Assembly (NCBI RefSeq): GCF_031846525.1
Contig: NZ_JAVRHM010000014.1
Span: forward strand, 1-64,000
Source: Autumnicola patrickiae
Lineage (GTDB): Bacteria > Bacteroidota > Bacteroidia > Flavobacteriales > Flavobacteriaceae
DNA length: 64,000 bases
Direction: 5' to 3'
Shown here: positions 33,099 through 41,224 of the stretch, piece after piece
Position numbering within the stretch: the first letter of the stretch is position 1
How the letters are laid out: each line of letters begins with the position of its first letter
Made by a program: the position numbers and the translations under genes
The notes under the pieces: model-generated
Seen by the model: only the letters and a program-made list of their open reading frames with translations
Database searches by the model: none
What the model was told of the DNA's origin: nothing

Positions 33099-34286
33099 TT
33101 ACTCAACAACATACATCTCATTAGATGCCTTGATATATTCCTGCGGATTAAAAGTGGATTCAAAACTGTTTCTTACCAGGTCCAGCTTTAGTTTTAACTG
33201 CGCCATTTCCTCTTTCAGATATTTATCATTCTGATATTTTTGGATCAGTCCTTCATATTTATTTAGATTTTCAAGGATCCTGAACGTAATTGTTCCGAAG
33301 CGGATTTTCAGATTTTGAACGGTCATCATCTGGTCGTAATAAGCCTGTTTCCAGTTTTCCGGATTTTTTGCTTTCTCCTCGGCTATTTTATTTTCAGCAA
33401 TTTTAGAAATATCCAGGATATACTGCGTTCTTTTTTTAGCATCGGTTTCGTTGGTGAATTTTTCCTCAAATTTCTTCAGGTCAATACCCAGAATGTTCAC
33501 AAGATTTTCCTTCATCGCTTTGTTCTGAAGTTCCTTAAGTTCATCCAGACTTTTATTAATCGCCTCCCATTCAGTTTCAATAAGATCTTTGTCGTGAGTA
33601 AACTGAGAAACGGTAGTCGTCAACTTCAGCATTTCCAGGCTTTTATTCTTCATTTCCCTGTCACGACGGCCAAGAGAATTCACAAACTGACTAATTCCGT
33701 CGAAAAGTGTTCCGGCAAACATTCCTGTAAAAGGCGTTCCCTGGGCAAGATCTCCCGTAACACCAATAATATGGTTTAGCGCTGCTAATTTCGCATCGTC
33801 TTCCTGTTCTTCTTCTATATACTTTTTGAAGTTCCCAAACCATTCTTTATATCCTTCATAATTCATGGGGTTGCTGACTCTGTCTAAGGTAGAATAAAAC
33901 TCCCGCGAAGAATTAAATAGATTGAGCGGCTTTATTTCGCGCTCCATAGAGGCAAGGTTCAGGACGGCTGAACTGTAATTATACTTATAAACACCAACAG
34001 TATTTTTATCTATTTCTTCCTGACGTTCCTCCAAAAATTTTACACGTTCCACCAGCTTTTCTACCTTCTCTGCGGCAGAATTTGTATTTTTAATACTCTC
34101 ATCCAGATTATTGATCTTGGAATCTATCTCCTTTATTCTGAAATCCAGGTTCTGGCTAAGTAGCGTTCTCTCCCGGTTCAACTCCTGAAGCACCTGTTGC
34201 GTCACCGATTGATCCCCTATTTGTGCTGAAATAATCGCCGGGTTCACAGTGAAAATCAGTAGTAGAATGATATATATTTTTTTCAT
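33099..34286 (-). CDS. Exported coiled-coil protein, function unknown
   Basis: A 395-residue protein with a signal peptide (core YIILLLIFTV, cleavage after IISA at about residue 21). The mature protein is mostly charged helix. A coiled coil spans about residues 40-95 (KINNLDESIKNTNSAAEKVE) and another covers about 205-395. Between them is a short glycine-rich, less charged stretch, GTPFTGMFAGTLFDGIS (about 185-201), which could be a membrane-contacting hairpin. No lipobox or enzyme motif was recognised. It stands alone between the ackA terminator and a 332-base gap. The alternation of long helices around a glycine hairpin is reminiscent of pore-forming or tethering proteins; this is speculation only. 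Confidence 0.75.
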   Translation of the reverse strand: MKKIYIILLLIFTVNPAIISAQIGDQSVTQQVLQELNRERTLLSQNLDFRIKEIDSKINNLDESIKNTNSAAEKVEKLVERVKFLEERQEEIDKNTVGVYKYNYSSAVLNLASMEREIKPLNLFNSSREFYSTLDRVSNPMNYEGYKEWFGNFKKYIEEEQEDDAKLAALNHIIGVTGDLAQGTPFTGMFAGTLFDGISQFVNSLGRRDREMKNKSLEMLKLTTTVSQFTHDKDLIETEWEAINKSLDELKELQNKAMKENLVNILGIDLKKFEEKFTNETDAKKRTQYILDISKIAENKIAEEKAKNPENWKQAYYDQMMTVQNLKIRFGTITFRILENLNKYEGLIQKYQNDKYLKEEMAQLKLKLDLVRNSFESTFNPQEYIKASNEMYVVE

Positions 34287-34618
34287 AAACTATAACTTAA
34301 AATTTTGAACCGCAACAAAATATAAGCTGCGGGTTCTGGAAATTGAGGCTAAAGCATCAAAAATTCCGCCATATTTTTCAGCACTAAATATAGAATTTTT
34401 ACTTTAATTTTACTCTTCCCCTATATTTTCTGAATATCTCCCGCACCACCATCCAATCACAAGTAAATCTATAAGATACCACTCGTCCTTGTCAGTGCTA
34501 ACTTTCTGTTCTTCACATACATCACAATCCTTTTCTATTCACAATTTTACTTCCCGACTTTCTCACTATTTAACTCTTTTACTTCATTTATATCAATCTG
34601 ATTGAATATTTTTACGGG
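34287..34618. other. Intergenic region before the TlpA-like gene
   Basis: This 332-base gap lies between divergent genes. It is pyrimidine-rich on the plus strand from 34400 to 34590 and holds no gene that can be supported. A 13-bp perfect palindrome, TCAATCTGATTGA (34593-34605), lies 13 bases before the TlpA-like start, with TATTTTTA (7/8 match to the -7 box) right after it; it may be an operator. Confidence 0.55.
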
Positions 34619-35173
34619 ATGAAAAAAATTGTGAGTCTTATAGCAGTTAGTCTTTGCCTTGCCTGCGCAGACAATGCAAAAACAACTGAAAGTATTAATA
34701 CTTCCGAAGAAATTGTACAGAAAAATTCTTCAGAAAAAGAAGTTGTATCTTCAGCATTAGTGAGTTCTTTCGATTTTGAAGCTTTTGATTCGAAATATCT
34801 TCAGCAAAAAAATGATACTACCTATGTCATTAATTTCTGGGCAACCTGGTGCAAACCTTGTGTGGAAGAATTACCGGCCTTTGAAAAGCTGAATGAACAG
34901 CTTGCCAGTAAGAAGGTAAAGGTGGTTTTGGCCAGTCTCGATTTTCCTGACAAGATAGAACAGCAGGTAATTCCTTTTATGAAAGAAAACAACTTAAAGA
35001 GTGAAGTGGTACTGTTGGACGATCCTGATGCCAATTCCTGGATACCAAAAGTCTCCGAAGAGTGGAGCGGCGCTATTCCCGCTACTATTATTTTAAACCA
35101 ACAGGAACGGAAATTTTATGAACGTTCCTTTAATTACGAAGAATTAAAGACTGAACTTCAATCATTTTTATAA
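34619..35173 (+). CDS. TlpA-like thioredoxin-fold lipoprotein
   Basis: A 184-residue exported thiol-redox protein. The signal sequence ends SLCLACADN, giving a probable lipidated cysteine near residue 16 (the -3 position is a Cys, slightly off the classical lipobox). A low-complexity linker (about 20-50) leads to a thioredoxin/TlpA domain with INFWATWCKPCVEELPAFE, active site Cys-Lys-Pro-Cys near residues 79-82. Such proteins reduce periplasmic disulfides, for example in cytochrome c assembly. The next gene, a second thioredoxin-fold lipoprotein, starts after 2 bases, so the two form an operon. Confidence 0.9.
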   Translation: MKKIVSLIAVSLCLACADNAKTTESINTSEEIVQKNSSEKEVVSSALVSSFDFEAFDSKYLQQKNDTTYVINFWATWCKPCVEELPAFEKLNEQLASKKVKVVLASLDFPDKIEQQVIPFMKENNLKSEVVLLDDPDANSWIPKVSEEWSGAIPATIILNQQERKFYERSFNYEELKTELQSFL

Positions 35174-35175
35174 AT

Positions 35176-35859
35176 ATGAAAACAAAAACATTTTTACCCG
35201 TTCTGGCTCTTATAGCCACACTTTCTTTATTTAGTTGTAAGGATGCAGCTCAAAAAGACATGCCTGAAAATTCAGAAAAAAAGGAAATGGCCATTCTTTC
35301 TGAAGAAGAAACAACTACAGCTTACGGTTACACAATTGGCGATGAAGCGAACGATTTTAACCTGAAGAATGTTGACGGCTCGATGGTCTCCCTTTCAGAT
35401 TATCCTAATGCCAAAGGTTTTATAGTAATTTTTACCTGCAATACCTGCCCTTTTGCAATGGCCAGTGAAGATCGAATTGTCGCTCTGGACCAGGAATTTA
35501 AAGAAAAAGGCTATCCTGTGATGGCCATTAATCCAAATAATCCTGAGGTGCAACCAGACGACACTTTTGATAAAATGCAGCAAAAAGCAGATGAAGCAGG
35601 ATTTACTTTTCCTTACCTGTTTGATGAGAGCCAAACGGTGCATGCGAAATACGGTGCTACAAAAACCCCAAATGTATATTTGCTTCAGAAAGAAGACGGA
35701 AAAAATATTGTAAAGTATATCGGCGCCATTGATGATAATGTGCGGAATGCTGATGCCGTAAATGAACGTTTTCTGGCCAATGCCGTAAATGAACTTTTAG
35801 CGGGAAAAGAAGTGACTACTAAAGAAACAAAAGCGATTGGCTGCAGCGTAAAACAGTAG
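35176..35859 (+). CDS. AhpC/TSA-type redoxin lipoprotein
   Basis: A 227-residue lipoprotein (lipobox LFSC, Cys21) with a peroxiredoxin-like fold. The domain (about 55-190) has the start YTIGDEANDFNLKNVDGSMV and the redox site FTCNTCPFAMASEDRI, in which a CxxC pair replaces the single peroxidatic cysteine followed by the usual TxxC context. The cis-proline strand is in GATKTPNVYLL. This matches the redoxin family often annotated as thioredoxin family protein in Flavobacteriia; peroxidase or thiol-transfer activity cannot be decided. It is co-transcribed with the TlpA-like gene and ends before the terminator at 35917-35967. Confidence 0.88.
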   Translation: MKTKTFLPVLALIATLSLFSCKDAAQKDMPENSEKKEMAILSEEETTTAYGYTIGDEANDFNLKNVDGSMVSLSDYPNAKGFIVIFTCNTCPFAMASEDRIVALDQEFKEKGYPVMAINPNNPEVQPDDTFDKMQQKADEAGFTFPYLFDESQTVHAKYGATKTPNVYLLQKEDGKNIVKYIGAIDDNVRNADAVNERFLANAVNELLAGKEVTTKETKAIGCSVKQ

Positions 35860-35916
35860 TTTTACGTTTGATCAAAACCTTGCATTCTGATTTTAAGGAA
35901 TTATACCATTCCAAAT

Positions 35917-35967
35917 AAAAACCAGAATTCTTCTCCTGGACTTCAGGACAAGAATTTTGGTTTTTTT
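35917..35967 (+). terminator. Terminator after the redoxin pair
   Basis: AAAAACCAGAATTCTT (35917-35932) pairs with AAGAATTTTGGTTTTT (35950-35965) with one G-T pair. The inner part CTCCTG/CAGGAC extends the stem, and T residues follow. It lies between convergent genes. Confidence 0.82.
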
Positions 35968-36017
35968 ATTTTCAGTTGTAATAAAAAATACTGCTTTTGA
36001 GTAAAATGGAAGAATGA

Positions 36018-36749
36018 CTACTGAAATTTCCCCATTCTAAATAAAATGGGATATGTAATTTCCCCATTTTCGCCAAAAGCTTGTTTCAGGTCTTCTGCAA
36101 TAAGATCTACCGGATTTTTACCGTTGGCTTTTTCATAATGCTTTACTGCAGACCATGTTTTTAAGTAGCCGATGAGCTGATCGTAGCTCCATTTTAGCTC
36201 TAAGGTAGTTTTTGGGGTTTCAATTTCCTTAAAAGGAAAGGGAATCGTTCTATATTCCTCATCCAGATATTTTCTTTCCGGATCCCAGTATTTGCCGATG
36301 ATATTTTCGTAAAAGTGATTAATAACTTTATTGGTTTCGGGGTTACTTTTAAAAAGTCCGTAGCCAAAAATGGCAATTATCGCCCCGGGTTTTAAAACAC
36401 GTTCAACTTCCCTGTAAAATTTATCAAAATCAAACCAATGAATCGCCTGCGCCACCGTTACCAGGTCAAAATGATCATCGGGAAAATTGGTAGCCTCTGC
36501 AGGCTGTATAGAATAGTCGATATTTGCCATTTTTGGGGCATGGCTTAACTGTTGCTCACTAATATCTGTTGCACAAACCCTATCAAAGAATTTCGCCAGT
36601 TCTGCGGCTACCTGACCATTCCCTGTACCACAATCCCAGGCATTTTTCTTATTCCGAAGCTGCTTTTCAATAAAATGATATACTTCTGAAGGATAAGTGG
36701 GCCGGAATTTCGCATAATCACCCGATTTTGTAGAGAAATTATCTTTCAT
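36018..36749 (-). CDS. Class I SAM-dependent methyltransferase
   Basis: A 243-residue Rossmann-fold methyltransferase. Motif I is AWDCGTGNGQVAAELA (about residues 33-48), motif II covers VCATDIS, and the post-I region is VTVAQAIHWFDFDKFYREV, which resembles the trans-aconitate methyltransferase (Tmt1)-like group. The ATG at 36749 (MKDNFSTKSGDYAKFRPTYP) matches this group's start; the frame continues 8 codons upstream. The methyl acceptor is unknown. It stands alone, divergent from nhaA. Confidence 0.88.
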   Translation of the reverse strand: MKDNFSTKSGDYAKFRPTYPSEVYHFIEKQLRNKKNAWDCGTGNGQVAAELAKFFDRVCATDISEQQLSHAPKMANIDYSIQPAEATNFPDDHFDLVTVAQAIHWFDFDKFYREVERVLKPGAIIAIFGYGLFKSNPETNKVINHFYENIIGKYWDPERKYLDEEYRTIPFPFKEIETPKTTLELKWSYDQLIGYLKTWSAVKHYEKANGKNPVDLIAEDLKQAFGENGEITYPILFRMGKFQ

Positions 36750-36953
36750 AGTACGTCGTTTGTTTAAAATCAATAAGAACTTAAATAATTAAAGTCTAGA
36801 TTCTTCAATTTTCTTCTCTTACCACTCTTTGAGGTATTAAACTTCAAATTTCAATTGAAAGCTAGGTTATAAATTTCGCAATTTTAATCTTTATTCCTCT
36901 TTTTCAAATTTCCATAGCTTTTTCAGAATAAAAAGATCACTAATACCTAAACC

Positions 36954-36965
36954 TGATATTAATCA
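36954..36965. promoter_or_regulatory. FNR-like box upstream of nhaA
   Basis: TGATATTAATCA (perfect arms, N4 spacer) lies 38 bases before the first nhaA ATG and is followed by TATTTTG. Its flanks (AACCTGAT...ATCAT) closely match the box before ccoS. Confidence 0.55.
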
Positions 36966-37003
36966 TATTTTGTAATACTACAAGTAAATATATTCGGCTG
37001 GAA

Positions 37004-38461
37004 ATGCATTCGGAAGTAACTAACCTAAGTAATTCTTCGGCATATATGAAAAAGTCAGTATTAGACATTTACCTGCTCCTTCCAATCAAACAATTTATTG
37101 AAAAACAGAGTTCCGTTGGTTTACTGCTAATTTTCTCTGCCATTCTTGCGATGATTTTTGCAAATAGCCCTCTTGCAGAAAGTTATCATAGTTTTTGGAA
37201 ACAGTACATCCATATAGGCTTTAATGATTTTGTTCTTCGTAAGAACTTGCTTCACTGGATAAATGACGGATTAATGTCTATGTTTTTCTTTCTGGTCGGG
37301 CTTGAACTCAAGAGGGAAATCCTTCACGGCGAACTCTCCAACCTACGTGATGCTTTATTACCCATAGCAGCCGCTATAGGCGGAATGGTTTTTCCTGCGC
37401 TCATTTATTTTTTCTTTAATGGTGGTACAGAGGCGATCTCTGGCTGGGGGATTCCTATGGCTACAGATATTGCTTTTGCTCTTGGTATTCTGTATCTCCT
37501 TGGTGACAGGATTCCGTTGTCACTAAAAGTTTTTCTTACCGCCATTGCCATTGTAGATGATTTTGGAGCAGTTATCGTAATAGCCCTCTTTTATACCGCC
37601 AACCTTTCCCTGATGAGTCTTGGGGTAGGTGCTTTCTTCCTGGTGATCCTTTTAATTGCCAATTTTCTGGGAATAAGAAATACGCTGTTTTATGCCCTTA
37701 TGGGAATTGGCGGGCTTTGGCTCGCTATCCTTCTTTCTGGCGTACACGCTACTATTGCTGCGGTACTGGCCGCTTTCACCATTCCAACCAGCAAGAAAAT
37801 AGATACTACGCTATTTCTTAGAAAAGTGCGGTTGCTGTCTTCCAGAATAAGAAGAATCCAAAATGATCCAAAAATTAAAGGGGAACATGAAAAAGAAAGC
37901 ATTACCAATACCATGGAAAAATTTTCTTCTCTTACCCAGGATGCTACTCCTCCCCTGCAACGCCTTGAGCATGCGCTGCATCCTTTTGTTAGCTTTGTAG
38001 TGCTGCCGGTTTTCGCTTTTGCCAATGCGGGGGTTACCATTGATGCTACTGCACTGGGCTTCTTTACAAGTCCCGTGACGCTTGGTATTATTTTCGGGCT
38101 TATCTTCGGAAAATTTTTGGGAATAGTAATTTTATCGCGATTAATGGTTTTTCTGAAAATCTGCAAACTTCCCAAAGCAGTAGAATGGGAACATATTTAT
38201 GGAGTAGGATTTCTGGCAGCAATAGGCTTTACCATGTCTCTTTTTATTACTGAACTTGCCTTTATTGACGAAGATTACCTGATACAGGCCAAAATTGGTA
38301 TACTTTCAGCCTCCTTAGTGGCCGGAATCATTGGCTTCTTTTATCTTAAAAAGTTTACCAGTTCAAATAGAGGAAAAAAGACCGGTAGTTCTGCAAAAAC
38401 CACTCAATCAAAAGGTCCCATAAACAAAAACATTAAAACAAAACCCTCATTTTCGGAGTAA
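37004..38461 (+). CDS. nhaA: Na+/H+ antiporter NhaA
   Basis: An inner-membrane antiporter that expels Na+ in exchange for two protons. The 485 residues include the family start (LLPIKQFIEKQSSVGLLLIF), SMFFFLVGLELKREILHGEL, and the ion-binding aspartates in GWGIPMATDIAFALG and AIVDDFGAVIVIALF. A long hydrophilic insert (about 265-315) and a basic disordered tail are present. An alternative start is the ATG at 37046 (MKKSVLDIYLLLP), which drops an unconserved 14-residue leader. It is upstream of ccoI with 90 bases between, each with its own FNR-like box. Na+ export beside a respiratory oxidase fits a marine life style, but the link is inferred. Confidence 0.96.
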   Translation: MHSEVTNLSNSSAYMKKSVLDIYLLLPIKQFIEKQSSVGLLLIFSAILAMIFANSPLAESYHSFWKQYIHIGFNDFVLRKNLLHWINDGLMSMFFFLVGLELKREILHGELSNLRDALLPIAAAIGGMVFPALIYFFFNGGTEAISGWGIPMATDIAFALGILYLLGDRIPLSLKVFLTAIAIVDDFGAVIVIALFYTANLSLMSLGVGAFFLVILLIANFLGIRNTLFYALMGIGGLWLAILLSGVHATIAAVLAAFTIPTSKKIDTTLFLRKVRLLSSRIRRIQNDPKIKGEHEKESITNTMEKFSSLTQDATPPLQRLEHALHPFVSFVVLPVFAFANAGVTIDATALGFFTSPVTLGIIFGLIFGKFLGIVILSRLMVFLKICKLPKAVEWEHIYGVGFLAAIGFTMSLFITELAFIDEDYLIQAKIGILSASLVAGIIGFFYLKKFTSSNRGKKTGSSAKTTQSKGPINKNIKTKPSFSE

Positions 38462-38480
38462 TTTTAAAAATCTCCTTTTA

Positions 38481-38492
38481 TGATCTTCATCA
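38481..38492. promoter_or_regulatory. FNR-like box upstream of ccoI
   Basis: TGATCTTCATCA (TGAT-N4-ATCA, perfect arms) lies 59 bases before the ccoI ATG and is followed by TATTTTAT, as the nhaA box is followed by TATTTTG. Confidence 0.55.
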
Positions 38493-38551
38493 TATTTTAT
38501 ACCCTCATATTTTTCAAAATTTGCCTGTAAATTTCAATATTTCAGGGATTA

Positions 38552-40954
38552 ATGGAAAAATGTTTTCACTGCGGTGACGATTGCCGGGATGAATTAATTC
38601 TTCACCGGGAGAAAAACTTCTGCTGTACCGGCTGTAAAACCGTATTTGATATTTTGCAGGATAATGACCTCTCCTATTATTATGATCTGGAGAAGAATCC
38701 CGGTATTTCTCCTAAAGTTTCTGAAGATAAATATGATTTTCTTCAAAATGAATCCATCCAGGAAAAATTACTGGATTTTAACGATGGAAACCACCAGATT
38801 GTTTCCTTTGTAATTCCTTCTATCCATTGCAGTTCCTGTATCTGGATCCTTGAAAACCTGAATAAACTTAACAAAGCTGTAAATTCTTCGCAGGTAGATT
38901 TTCCGAAGAAAACGGTGCGCATAAGCTTCTCTTCCAAAGATTTTTCTTTGCGTGATCTTGTGCTTTTGCTCTCCCGCCTGGGATACGACCCATATATTTC
39001 GCTGGAAGATTACGATGAAAAAAAGGCAAATATCGACCGTAGCCTTATATACAAACTCGGCGTTGCCGGTTTTGCCTTTGGAAATGTGATGTTCCTTTCT
39101 TTTCCGGAATATTTTGAAGTCGAAGAATTCTGGCTGGAGCAGTATAAAGGTGTTTTCCGCTGGTTGATGTTCGCATTTTCGCTTCCGGTGGTGCTTTATT
39201 CCGGTTGGGATTATTTTACCACGGCATATAAAGGTCTGCGCTCCAAAATGCTCAATATTGACATTCCTATTGCCCTGGGAATTGCTGTTTTGTTCCTGCG
39301 CAGTTCTGCGGAAATTATCCTGGACCTGGGCACTGGATTCTTCGATAGTCTTACAGGTTTGGTTTTCTTTCTTCTCCTCGGAAGGTTTTTTCAGCAAAAA
39401 ACTTACGCCTATTTATCATTTGAAAGAGATTACAAATCCTATTTCCCTATTGCCGTTACCCGGATTAATACTGAAGAAGGCAAAATAACCGAAGAGCAGG
39501 TACAGGTTTACGAAATTGAAAAAGGCGACCGTATCATCATAAGAAATGAAGAGCTTATCCCGATGGACGCCATCCTGATAAAAGGGAATGCGCTCATAGA
39601 TTACAGCTTTGTTACCGGAGAAGCTGAGCCGGTGGAAAAAATTAGCGGAGATAAGCTTTTTGCAGGCGGACGCCAGCAGGGAGGAATCATAGAAATTGAA
39701 GCTTTAAAACCTGTAAAACAAAGCTACCTCACACAGTTGTGGAGCGATGAAGTTTTTAGTAAAGATAAACGCGGCACTTTCCAGACACTTACCAATAAAA
39801 TTAGCCGAAGATTCACCACAGCGGTGCTGTCTATTGCTTTTATTGCAACACTTTTCTGGCTAATTTACGACCCTTCCAAAGCACTGAATGTCTTTACAGC
39901 CGTGCTTATTATCGCCTGCCCCTGTGCTATTGCGCTCGCGGCTCCTTTTACTCTTGGTAACCTGCTTCGGATTTTTGGCAGCAACAAACTTTATTTAAAA
40001 GAAGCTTCGGTAATAGAGCAAATTGCAGAAGTTGACACTATAGTTTTCGATAAAACCGGAACCATTACTTCCAATAAGAGAAACACTATTACTTATGAAG
40101 GCATAGAATTAAATCCTTCTGAAGAGGAAATGCTGGGAAGCAGTCTGCGCGCTTCAAACCATCCGCTAAGCCGCGCACTTTATGAGCTGCTTAAAAAGCA
40201 CAATATCGCCACTCCAGACGAATTTAAAGAATTAACCGGAAAAGGAATTGAAAGCAGCTACAAAGGCAGCCGAATGAAAATTGGTTCGGAATCTTTTGTT
40301 CGGGAAAATGCTTCAGCTAATGTTGCTACCCTGGAAAAACCGAATAAAACCGCTGTTCACGTCAGTACTAATAATAACTATAAGGGTTGCTATGTTTTTC
40401 AGAATGCTTATCGGGAGGGGATTTCAGAATTATTTGAAGAACTGGGACAGGATAAGGAGCTGGTAATCCTTTCCGGGGATAACGATGGGGAAAAAGAGAA
40501 TCTACAGAGATTTCTTCCGGAAAAAACACAGCTTTTTTTTAATCAGAAGCCACAGGATAAGCTCGATTTTATAAAAAAACTTCAGCAACAGGGAAAAAAC
40601 GTGATGATGGTTGGTGACGGATTAAATGATGCCGGAGCACTTGCTCAAAGTAATGTTGGTTTTGTTGTTTCAGAAAACATCAACGTCTTCTCCCCTGCCT
40701 GCGACGGAATTCTGGATGCAGAAAGATTTAAAAGTTTTAGTCGTTTTCTTCAGCTTTCCACTAAAGGAATCCAGGTGATAAAATGGAGTTTTTTGCTGTC
40801 ACTCTGCTATAATATTATAGGGCTTGCATTTGCGGTTACCGGGCACCTATCACCTATTGTGGCAGCTATTCTAATGCCCTTAAGCTCAATAAGTATTGTG
40901 GTATTTACAAGTATTGTCACTTACAGACTTGGGAAGAAATTAAAATCTGAATAA
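38552..40954 (+). CDS. ccoI: Copper-translocating P-type ATPase CcoI/FixI
   Basis: A P1B-type ATPase that moves copper for cbb3 oxidase assembly. The 800 residues begin with a Cys-rich metal-binding domain (CFHCGDDC at 4-11, FCCTGCKTVF at about 24-33) typical of FixI/CcoI, followed by an HMA domain whose metal site is SIHCSSCIW (near 91). Membrane segments flank the transport motif CPCAIALAAP (near 456). The phosphorylated aspartate is in FDKTGTIT (near 500), and MVGDGLNDAGAL (near 687) is the hinge. Located directly upstream of ccoS-ccoNO, as in other cco loci, but with its own FNR-like box and 74 bases before ccoS. Confidence 0.96.
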   Translation: MEKCFHCGDDCRDELILHREKNFCCTGCKTVFDILQDNDLSYYYDLEKNPGISPKVSEDKYDFLQNESIQEKLLDFNDGNHQIVSFVIPSIHCSSCIWILENLNKLNKAVNSSQVDFPKKTVRISFSSKDFSLRDLVLLLSRLGYDPYISLEDYDEKKANIDRSLIYKLGVAGFAFGNVMFLSFPEYFEVEEFWLEQYKGVFRWLMFAFSLPVVLYSGWDYFTTAYKGLRSKMLNIDIPIALGIAVLFLRSSAEIILDLGTGFFDSLTGLVFFLLLGRFFQQKTYAYLSFERDYKSYFPIAVTRINTEEGKITEEQVQVYEIEKGDRIIIRNEELIPMDAILIKGNALIDYSFVTGEAEPVEKISGDKLFAGGRQQGGIIEIEALKPVKQSYLTQLWSDEVFSKDKRGTFQTLTNKISRRFTTAVLSIAFIATLFWLIYDPSKALNVFTAVLIIACPCAIALAAPFTLGNLLRIFGSNKLYLKEASVIEQIAEVDTIVFDKTGTITSNKRNTITYEGIELNPSEEEMLGSSLRASNHPLSRALYELLKKHNIATPDEFKELTGKGIESSYKGSRMKIGSESFVRENASANVATLEKPNKTAVHVSTNNNYKGCYVFQNAYREGISELFEELGQDKELVILSGDNDGEKENLQRFLPEKTQLFFNQKPQDKLDFIKKLQQQGKNVMMVGDGLNDAGALAQSNVGFVVSENINVFSPACDGILDAERFKSFSRFLQLSTKGIQVIKWSFLLSLCYNIIGLAFAVTGHLSPIVAAILMPLSSISIVVFTSIVTYRLGKKLKSE

Positions 40955-40966
40955 AATCTTAAAACC

Positions 40967-40978
40967 TGATAATAATCA
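40967..40978. promoter_or_regulatory. FNR-like box upstream of ccoS-ccoNO
   Basis: TGATAATAATCA (perfect arms, N4) lies 50 bases before ccoS. The wider context ACCTGATAATAATCATTTT is nearly the same as that of the nhaA box (ACCTGATATTAATCATATT). A TAGTTTTA (7/8 of the -7 motif) follows at about 41002. Confidence 0.58.
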
Positions 40979-41028
40979 TTTTTTAAAGTAGCTGCTAAGG
41001 ATAGTTTTACAGCATCAAAAACTTAATT

Positions 41029-41214
41029 ATGGAAATTATATACATGTTACTGGCTATAAGTGTTGTAGTGGCGCTGATCTTTTTTGTGGCCTTCATTTTT
41101 TCGGTAAGAAAAGGACAGTATGATGATATGTATACACCTTCTGTACGGATGCTCTTTGATGACGAGTTAGTAAAACCTAAAACCGAGAATAATAAATCTA
41201 CCAAACACGAGTAA
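41029..41214 (+). CDS. ccoS: cbb3 oxidase maturation protein CcoS
   Basis: A 61-residue protein with one N-terminal transmembrane helix (IIYMLLAISVVVALIFFVAF) followed by the diagnostic FSVRKGQYDD and a short acidic tail. CcoS is needed for cofactor insertion into the cbb3 oxidase. It lies 10 bases before ccoNO, so the two are translated from one message. Confidence 0.93.
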   Translation: MEIIYMLLAISVVVALIFFVAFIFSVRKGQYDDMYTPSVRMLFDDELVKPKTENNKSTKHE

Positions 41215-41224
41215 TTAAATAAAT

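Noticed and set aside
38768..39397. A 209-codon frame opposite ccoI
   Set aside because: It covers conserved ccoI sequence, starts and ends at no meaningful site, and shows no protein family.
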